The notes under the pieces are model-generated. The model did not search any database. It worked only from the letters and a program-made list of their open reading frames with translations, and was not told where the DNA came from. Position numbers and translations under genes: made by a program. Positions 25,446 to 29,831 of a stretch of DNA of 29,831 nucleotides are shown in pieces. The stretch is taken from assembly GCA_002314775.1 (NCBI GenBank), contig DCHE01000095.1, positions 1 through 29,831 of the forward strand, read 5' to 3'. Numbering within the stretch: position 1 is the stretch's first letter; every line of letters begins with the position of its first letter. This DNA is from Lachnospiraceae bacterium UBA1760. GTDB taxonomy: Bacteria > Bacillota > Clostridia > Lachnospirales > Lachnospiraceae.

Positions 25446-25792
25446 TCTTTATTATTTACTTTCATTATATGTCTCTCAATCTGCCTGAGACTAATATCCT
25501 TTGCACAAAACAGCTTCTTAAGCATCTCCGAAATCCCTTCTGCAACCTCATCCTTACAAGAGAATATGTCCACCGCAGCATACCCATACTCCGGCCAGGT
25601 ATGAATCGAGAAATGCGAGGTTGAAATAACTGCAAAATAAGTCACTCCAATAGGCTCAAACTTATGAACACACTCCTCAACTATTGAAGCTCCTACAAAC
25701 TCTATCGCCTTGTGTGCAACCTCAGTTATCGCCTCTGCATCGTCAAGAATATCACTGCATCCATACAAGTCTGCAATCATCTGTATTGCCAT
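25442..25792 (-). CDS. speD: S-adenosylmethionine decarboxylase proenzyme (SpeD-type)
   Basis: SpeD cleaves itself at a Ser to form the pyruvoyl group that decarboxylates AdoMet, the aminopropyl donor for spermidine. The 116-residue protein has the short class-1B form: GVTYFAVISTSHFSIHTWPE then YGYAAVDIFSC, giving Ser59 (pyruvoyl precursor), His64, Glu68 and Cys79. One departure stands out. The residue before Ser59 is Thr58, where classical enzymes have Glu. A pyruvoyl ornithine or arginine decarboxylase, known relatives that arose from SpeD, is therefore an alternative. GGAGA lies 7 bases before the ATG. The zinc-ribbon gene is 14 bases upstream, and a spermidine-synthase-like gene lies two genes downstream. 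Confidence 0.9.
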   Translation of the reverse strand: MAIQMIADLYGCSDILDDAEAITEVAHKAIEFVGASIVEECVHKFEPIGVTYFAVISTSHFSIHTWPEYGYAAVDIFSCKDEVAEGISEMLKKLFCAKDISLRQIERHIMKVNNKE

Positions 25793-25806
25793 CTCTATAT
25801 CTCCAA

Positions 25807-26250
25807 CTATCTGTTTTTCTTAAACAGTTTTCCTGTCAGTTTGTGTAGTATTCCATAATTAGTTTTTGACTCTTTTTTATCTGAGCCACAACCCTTACAG
25901 ACCATTATATCACAGCGATTATAAGCCCCGCAATAGTCACATAACCAATCAGGACCATTTGATGTTTTTGCCGCCTCTTCTTTTGTGAGTGTTGCGGCAT
26001 CTGTATCATCCGGCAGATAAAAAATCGTATCAATTCCTCTTGCTCTGCCACAGGATGGACATGATGCGAACCTTGCCTTAATTGCTTTGCTGTCACAAAA
26101 TACACAGTCCCAGAGTCCTTCTATCCTCTTTTGTTCCATACTCTCTAACTCCAACTTTATCCTTTGATTAATTCTATCCTCAAAACAACCAATATCTGCT
26201 GAAAAATCAAGCAAATCCTTGTTTATTTCACTTTTTATATTGTATGCCAA
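25807..26250 (-). CDS. Double zinc-finger protein with a RanBP2-type finger
   Basis: This 147-residue protein is probably cytoplasmic. The second finger, WLCDYCGAYNRCDIMVCKGC (102-121), fits the RanBP2 pattern exactly: C-x2-C-x3-N-x6-C-x2-C after a Trp. The first, starting WDCVFC at 47-52 with CPSC at 64-67, is a relative with an 11-residue loop and no Asn. The fingers may bind RNA or protein. The TTG at 26250 opens the frame but has no ribosome site. An ATG at 26139 (residue 38) has GGAG further upstream and would keep both fingers, so the start is uncertain. It is the first gene of the long minus-strand cluster, 14 bases before speD. Function unknown. Confidence 0.75.
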   Translation of the reverse strand: MAYNIKSEINKDLLDFSADIGCFEDRINQRIKLELESMEQKRIEGLWDCVFCDSKAIKARFASCPSCGRARGIDTIFYLPDDTDAATLTKEEAAKTSNGPDWLCDYCGAYNRCDIMVCKGCGSDKKESKTNYGILHKLTGKLFKKNR

Positions 26251-26284
26251 AACACAGTCAAAATCAAATAAAAAAACTTACCTA

Positions 26285-26312
26285 TTGCAAATGCCTACCA
26301 ATATAGTATAAT
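26285..26312 (+). promoter_or_regulatory. Promoter for the lipoprotein gene
   Basis: TTGCAA (26285-26290) and TATAAT (26307-26312) are 16 bases apart. The predicted leader of about 68 bases includes a short TCAAC-TTCG-GTTGA hairpin (26326-26339). This promoter overlaps the opposite one for the zinc-ribbon gene. Confidence 0.7.
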
Positions 26313-26329
26313 TAGTTGATAATTTTCAA
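26300..26329 (-). promoter_or_regulatory. Candidate promoter for the sixteen-gene cluster
   Basis: TTGAAA (26329-26324) and TATATT (26305-26300) on the minus strand with an 18-base spacer would start transcription about 43 bases before the TTG of the zinc-ribbon gene. Its -10 touches the -10 of the divergent promoter. The match is weaker than the promoters of region 1. Confidence 0.5.
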
Positions 26330-26386
26330 CTTCGGTTGATTAATATTAGCCTAACAAGTATACAGTGGAAATGAAAGGATTAACAA

Positions 26387-27439
26387 ATGAGAAAACACAT
26401 CAAAAAACCAGCTGGCAAACTATTAGCACTTACTCTTGGACTTTGTATGTCCGTCGCTTCTTTATCTGGTTGTGCCGATTATGATGACGATGATGATTAC
26501 TATTCAGATGACGATGACAGCTATGATGATGACGACGATAGCTATTCAGATAACGATGATAGCTATGATGATGACGATGATAACTATAATGATGACGATG
26601 ATAACTATGACGATGATGATGATTCAGATAACGGCAGTTCATCTTCTGGCTCAAGTGGATCATCTTCAAAAACTAATCTGTTCTCTTCTCTTGGTTCTGC
26701 TGGAGAGATGGCAGGAACCACAGTTATCGTAAGCATTTTCCCAGACGATAAAAAGACAAGCTGGAGCAGTTCAGATTCTACCTTGAAGAATGACTGTAAT
26801 AAGTTTTTAGGTATTGCAACAGACTGGTTAAGTGATGCTACAGCTCAGTATTCTTGTAATTCAAAGTTCATATATGACTGGACATCTAACAGTGATTTAG
26901 TATATGAAACAACGATTAACGGTGATTTAACTAATGAAAACGATATGGATAGCTGCACCTGGGAATACATTGAGGCTAACATTGATTCAGAGGCAATAAA
27001 GAATAAATATAACGCAGATAATATCATATATATGATGTTCATCAATTCTCCTGAAAGCAACACCAATACCTCATGTACAAGAAATTACTATGACGGAATG
27101 GAATATCCATACGAGGTTTGCTATATGTACATGCACTGTGATGGTGAGGAAGAAACTCCTGCAGCATTTGCCCACGAGATTCTCCACACCTTTGGTGCTC
27201 CTGATCTTTACTCTGCAGATACAGATGGAAGTAATTACGGCATCACTGAAGAATATGTACAGGAGATGAAGAATACCTCCTCAAACGACATTATGTACAC
27301 AACCTATGATGCAAATACAAACAAAGCTAATTTTAACAAGATTACAAATGAATTAACAGAAATAGACGCTTACTACGTAGGATTAACCAGCTCTAGCAGT
27401 GTTGTTAATCAGTGGGGTTTTAAGAAGAGTCAGCATTAA
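26387..27439 (+). CDS. Lipoprotein metzincin with Asp-rich heptad repeats
   Basis: This is a surface lipoprotein of 350 residues. A basic N-terminus and hydrophobic stretch end in the lipobox LSGC, so Cys29 is lipidated. Residues 32-80 are seven Asp-rich heptads of the form Y-x-D-x-D-D-x, followed by a Ser/Gly linker to about 94. The rest is a metallopeptidase domain: HEILHTFGAPD at 263-273 fits HExxHxxGxxD (His263, Glu264, His267, Asp273), and NDIMY (300-304) looks like the Met-turn of metzincins. Several cysteines could form disulfides. Family is inferred from motifs alone. AAAGGAT lies before the ATG, and the gene has its own promoter and terminator. It is divergent from the zinc-ribbon/speD cluster. 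Its target is unknown. Confidence 0.85.
   Translation: MRKHIKKPAGKLLALTLGLCMSVASLSGCADYDDDDDYYSDDDDSYDDDDDSYSDNDDSYDDDDDNYNDDDDNYDDDDDSDNGSSSSGSSGSSSKTNLFSSLGSAGEMAGTTVIVSIFPDDKKTSWSSSDSTLKNDCNKFLGIATDWLSDATAQYSCNSKFIYDWTSNSDLVYETTINGDLTNENDMDSCTWEYIEANIDSEAIKNKYNADNIIYMMFINSPESNTNTSCTRNYYDGMEYPYEVCYMYMHCDGEEETPAAFAHEILHTFGAPDLYSADTDGSNYGITEEYVQEMKNTSSNDIMYTTYDANTNKANFNKITNELTEIDAYYVGLTSSSSVVNQWGFKKSQH
26480..26626 (+). repeat. Seven 21-base repeats encoding Asp-rich heptads
   Basis: The stretch codes for YDDDDDY, YSDDDDS, YDDDDDS, YSDNDDS, YDDDDDN, YNDDDDN and YDDDDDS. Alternate units match better, so the array also has a 42-base period. Repeats keep frame. The peptide would be a highly acidic stalk able to bind calcium. 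Confidence 0.9.
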
Positions 27440-27445
27440 TATAAT

Positions 27446-27480
27446 AATAAGACCGCAAGTATCTTACTTGCGGTCTTATT
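27446..27480. terminator. Strong bidirectional terminator after the lipoprotein gene
   Basis: A 16-bp perfect stem, AATAAGACCGCAAGTA with TACTTGCGGTCTTATT, encloses a 3-base loop just after the lipoprotein stop. It has A/T flanks on both sides and can also stop transcripts from the GH5 gene arriving on the minus strand. The remaining 27481-27618 holds only one more 7-bp hairpin (27485-27501) and no gene. Confidence 0.9.
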
Positions 27481-27618
27481 ACTATAGCTTCAGAGAAGCT
27501 ACAGTTTCTTTGCATTAATTTTTCCTAATCTAACCTCTTTCATTCTCCTTATATCTCTTTCATAAAAAGACACTATATTCTTAATCCGCCAGGATCCTTT
27601 TCCTATTTAAACTATTAT

Positions 27619-28653
27619 TTACAGGACTTTCTTCAGTTCATCGATTACCCCTTTGAGGTGCTCACCTGAGATATCATAATCCATCTCCTTATAGCTCCAA
27701 GCCGCACGACCGATTCCATACTTAACAAATACCGAATTGATGTCTGTGAACCATGCAAGAATATCTTCCGGAGCTGCCAACTCGATTACACCGTACTCAC
27801 CACAGTAAAGTGGAACATTACGTTCCTTAGCAACCTGAATGGCTGGTGCAAAAATCTGCTCGAAAAATTCAGGTCCGATTACCGCATCTAAATCAGGTAC
27901 ATTTGGATGGAAACCACCCCAAAGATCAGGAAACATCCTATCGAATTCCTTGCAATATTCTGCATAAGTCTGCTTATAGTTAAATCTAAAATCAAGAGGC
28001 ATCCCCTGTACCCAATATGCTCCCTGATGAGTAACAATAACAGGATCATAGCAATGGAAATTGTAAATAATATACTCATCTACAGGGTCCTGCAAATCCT
28101 TTACTGCAGTTACGTGATTATTCCAGTAACTGCCTATTACGATATATGTTGTAGGAGCAATAGCTCTAATACGCTCAATACAAGTTGCAGATACTTCTCT
28201 CCACTTTTCGGCATATGCCTGATCAGTTATTTCGTTAAGAAGTTCGAAAGCAACTCTATCTCTATATTTGCCGTATCTTCTTGAAAACTCTTCCCACAAT
28301 TTATAAAAACGCTCCTGATAAGCTTCTTCGAAGAAGAAACCCGACTCCTTCTCACCAACGTCAAAAGAATAACCATATGTCTTATGAAGATCAAGAATCA
28401 TATTAATGCCGTATTTTCCGCACCAATCAATAATGCGATCGATATAGGCAAATCCTGTCTCCATATAGCTTCCGTCCTCTGCCTCCACAAGATTGTAGTC
28501 AACAGGTACACGAACATGGTCAAGACCCCATTCTACGATCTTTGCAATGTCATCTTCCTTAATAAAATTTTCGAATCTATCCTTGCTGTAATCACACTGT
28601 GAAAACCATCCGCCAAGATTAATGCCCTTCTGATAACCTTCCCAAACTCTCAT
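27619..28653 (-). CDS. Glycoside hydrolase family 5, cytoplasmic
   Basis: This retaining beta-glycosidase of the cellulase/exo-glucanase family has 344 residues. It shows KGINLGGWFSQC near the start, HVRVPVDYN, DLHKTYGYSF, the acid/base Glu141 in ELLNEIT, NFHCYDP (198-204), and the nucleophile Glu286 in CGEYGV. AWSYKEMDYDI is a typical end of the barrel. There is no signal peptide, so it likely acts inside the cell on imported oligosaccharides. I chose the ATG at 28653 because GGAGG lies 11 bases before it. An in-frame ATG 33 codons earlier would add a hydrophobic stretch read from another frame. Upstream lies gene debris, so its promoter is unclear. The exact substrate is unknown. Confidence 0.92.
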   Translation of the reverse strand: MRVWEGYQKGINLGGWFSQCDYSKDRFENFIKEDDIAKIVEWGLDHVRVPVDYNLVEAEDGSYMETGFAYIDRIIDWCGKYGINMILDLHKTYGYSFDVGEKESGFFFEEAYQERFYKLWEEFSRRYGKYRDRVAFELLNEITDQAYAEKWREVSATCIERIRAIAPTTYIVIGSYWNNHVTAVKDLQDPVDEYIIYNFHCYDPVIVTHQGAYWVQGMPLDFRFNYKQTYAEYCKEFDRMFPDLWGGFHPNVPDLDAVIGPEFFEQIFAPAIQVAKERNVPLYCGEYGVIELAAPEDILAWFTDINSVFVKYGIGRAAWSYKEMDYDISGEHLKGVIDELKKVL

Positions 28654-28768
28654 AATCTTTTCCTCCAAAAATAAGTTCGCTAAGCTGCAGCTTCTCTTTT
28701 CCACAGTATACCAAAAAAACAGGATAAATACCATCTGGAATATCAATATCAACTGCTCTTTTATTCAT
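28619..28768 (-). pseudogene. 49-residue ORF overlapping the GH5 start, possible gene fragment
   Basis: The ORF starts MNKRAVDIDIPDGIYPVF and reads on to SLGRLSEGH with good coding character up to the GH5 start, where it overlaps GH5 by 35 bases. Its ATG overlaps the stop of the alpha/beta hydrolase fragment as ATGA. I do not recognise it. It could be a small translated leader that couples to GH5, or the remnant of a gene whose end was replaced. Confidence 0.4.
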
Positions 28769-28962
28769 CTTATCAATTGACCTTCGTCTCTTTTTAACAA
28801 ATCGTTTAATATTGAACAGATTATATCATTTACGTAATCTTCAACACTTCCTGTTTGACCAACCACTATCGCCTTATCTTTGTTTGCAAGATATGTTTTT
28901 CCTGTATTTCTCTGATCAAAATTAACAACTGTATAATGTTTTTCCCACTCATCCTGCATCAC
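28765..28962 (-). pseudogene. Alpha/beta hydrolase fragment
   Basis: The 65 residues include EKHYTVVNFDQRNTGKTY and GSVEDYVNDI, which match the early middle of proline-iminopeptidase-like alpha/beta hydrolases, in the order expected before the nucleophile elbow. The first 60 or so residues, the Ser nucleophile, the Asp and His are all missing. The reading stops after LLKRDEGQLIR. Start GTG or ATG at 28962/28959 is merely where the homology begins. It cannot be an active enzyme and is best read as a remnant left by recombination. Confidence 0.8.
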
Positions 28963-29104
28963 AATCTATGTTAAGGACAAAGATGGAAATACCACTAAGG
29001 CTCAAGGCGATATTGAAATTGATGCAAACTGGGGTTATACATACAAAGTCAACCTGTCAGGCGATGCAAACTCAGGTTATTTAATGGGCAAACAGAATTC
29101 CTGA
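28937..29104 (+). pseudogene. C-terminal remnant of a secreted-type protein
   Basis: On the plus strand an open stretch without a start codon encodes IYVKDKDGNTTKAQGDIEI, continues through GYTYKVNLSGDANSGY, and ends GKQNS at a TGA (29102-29104). The composition (Asp, Asn, Gly, Thr, Tyr; alternating beta pattern) resembles the end of an extracellular repeat protein. It begins exactly where the minus-strand hydrolase fragment is cut off, near 28957-28966, so this is a recombination joint. Parent gene not identified. Confidence 0.6.
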
Positions 29105-29128
29105 ACTGTTTTATCATATGAAATATTA

Positions 29129-29831
29129 TTAACAAAATCCAGCGAATGCAATATCATTAATTAAGCATTCCGCCGCTTCTTTAATGTCCTCATAATTAAG
29201 TTCTTCTCCAACTCTTTTACAGCATTCACATTCATCAACTATATTTTCAATAAGCACCATATCAATAAATAAAGGCAGTTTTTCCAACATGTCTTCAGAA
29301 ATCTCTGTTTCACTTCTGTATCCATCTACGATGGTTTGGAAATACTCCTGCATACCAGCCTTACGTTTTTCTTTGTCCTGCTCGAATTGATACCAACCCA
29401 CACCATGTGTCCACAAATTGGCAAGATCAAACATATACCAGCAATACATACAGTTATCAAAATCAAAAACTGTGATATTTCCGGTTTGCATGTTAATGTG
29501 ATAATTTCCATCACTAAAATCAAAGTGAACTAATCCATATTCATCGTCTTTTTTCTCAAACGATTTATATATTTCAAGACGTCTGCTAATAGCTGACTTA
29601 AGTTCAGCATATTCATCAGACAATAATGCATCTATATATGTCATATTGTACTTTTCAAAATAATCTGAGCGACGATTTTCTGCCGAATACTGTTTCGATA
29701 AATTATGTATTCTCCCCAGTGTCTTCCCGGTATTATAAAAATACTCCGATAATGGACTTCCTTCCCTGTATTGATATCCATTATCCGAAATCAGCATTCC
29801 CTTGGCATATTCAAAACAGCTAACAAATACA
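29129..29831 (-). CDS. APH/choline-kinase-fold phosphotransferase (partial at right edge)
   Basis: The reading frame stays open to the window end, so the 5' part of the gene lies outside. The Met at 29797 is internal (EYAKGMLISDNG). The visible 234 residues cover the hinge and the C-lobe: GKTLGRIHNLSKQY, the catalytic loop HFDFSDGNYH with Asp and Asn, and the metal-binding VFDFDNCMY, followed by WYMFDLANL. This is the family called phosphotransferase enzyme, which includes aminoglycoside and homoserine kinases. The substrate cannot be told, and it should not be taken as an antibiotic-resistance gene. It ends 24 bases before the remnant on the opposite strand. A terminator was not seen. Confidence 0.88.
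   Translation of the reverse strand, partial: VFVSCFEYAKGMLISDNGYQYREGSPLSEYFYNTGKTLGRIHNLSKQYSAENRRSDYFEKYNMTYIDALLSDEYAELKSAISRRLEIYKSFEKKDDEYGLVHFDFSDGNYHINMQTGNITVFDFDNCMYCWYMFDLANLWTHGVGWYQFEQDKEKRKAGMQEYFQTIVDGYRSETEISEDMLEKLPLFIDMVLIENIVDECECCKRVGEELNYEDIKEAAECLINDIAFAGFC

Noticed and set aside
26436..26732. Plus-strand ORF rich in Met and Thr inside the lipoprotein gene
   Set aside because: It is the Asp repeat read one base out of frame (GATGAT read as ATGATG), with no ribosome site. The lipoprotein frame has lipobox and peptidase motifs.
27485..27501. Second terminator hairpin after the lipoprotein gene
   Set aside because: The 7-bp stem has a 3-base loop but only a poor T-tract, and the stronger terminator directly before it makes it unnecessary.
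28654..28752. Longer GH5 start with a hydrophobic stretch resembling a signal anchor
   Set aside because: It runs through the ribosome site of the ATG at 28653, and another frame has better coding character there. GH5 homology begins at the later start.
29129..29797. Complete 222-residue phosphotransferase starting at 29797
   Set aside because: The frame is open to the window edge with family-like residues before that Met, and no ribosome site precedes it, so the gene is partial.
29129..29831. Aminoglycoside resistance gene
   Set aside because: Only the general APH catalytic loop is visible. The family phosphorylates many substrates, and no resistance context or mobile element is present.

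Overview
The window looks like a chromosome segment from an AT-rich Firmicute, most likely a Lachnospiraceae member of the Butyrivibrio type. That assignment is inferred from the Firmicutes-type L10 leader RNA, strong AGGAGG ribosome sites, perfect sigma-A promoters and general protein character. It was not tested by any search. Almost everything is on the minus strand, so it reads from high to low coordinates.

Region 1 (1-3229) is ribosomal and transcription machinery: an L10 leader with its own promoter and attenuator, rplJ, rplL, a terminator, then a separate consensus promoter and the first 520 codons of rpoB. Region 2 (3255-5841) holds two monocistronic metabolic genes, an NSS-family sodium symporter and an SDR dehydrogenase of the gluconate/KduD kind.

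Region 3 (5880-26250) is the centre of interest: sixteen minus-strand genes with gaps of at most 69 bp and no terminator that I can see. The promoter-proximal part is a polyamine/membrane module: zinc-ribbon protein, SpeD-type decarboxylase, DUF4178 protein, DUF350 protein and membrane-bound spermidine-synthase-like protein. It runs into a glycan module. RfbF, RfbH, RfbG, a ThDP enzyme resembling YerE and a reductase would build a CDP-activated branched 3,6-dideoxyhexose like yersiniose, and an HMGL-type aldolase of unknown role sits between them. A GtrB-like GT2, a Wzx-like flippase and a GT-C membrane glycosyltransferase look like an export-and-transfer machine. The last two genes encode a HAD protein and a methyltransferase/kinase-like/cytidylyltransferase fusion, which may add a phospho-linked or methylated cap.

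Region 4 (26285-29831) starts with a divergent lipoprotein metzincin carrying seven Asp-rich heptads, closed by a strong terminator. It continues with a cytoplasmic GH5 glycosidase, a cluster of gene fragments (alpha/beta hydrolase piece, 49-residue ORF, plus-strand C-terminal remnant), and ends in a partial APH-fold phosphotransferase that runs off the right edge. I saw no tRNA, rRNA, CRISPR array, insertion sequence or phage gene.
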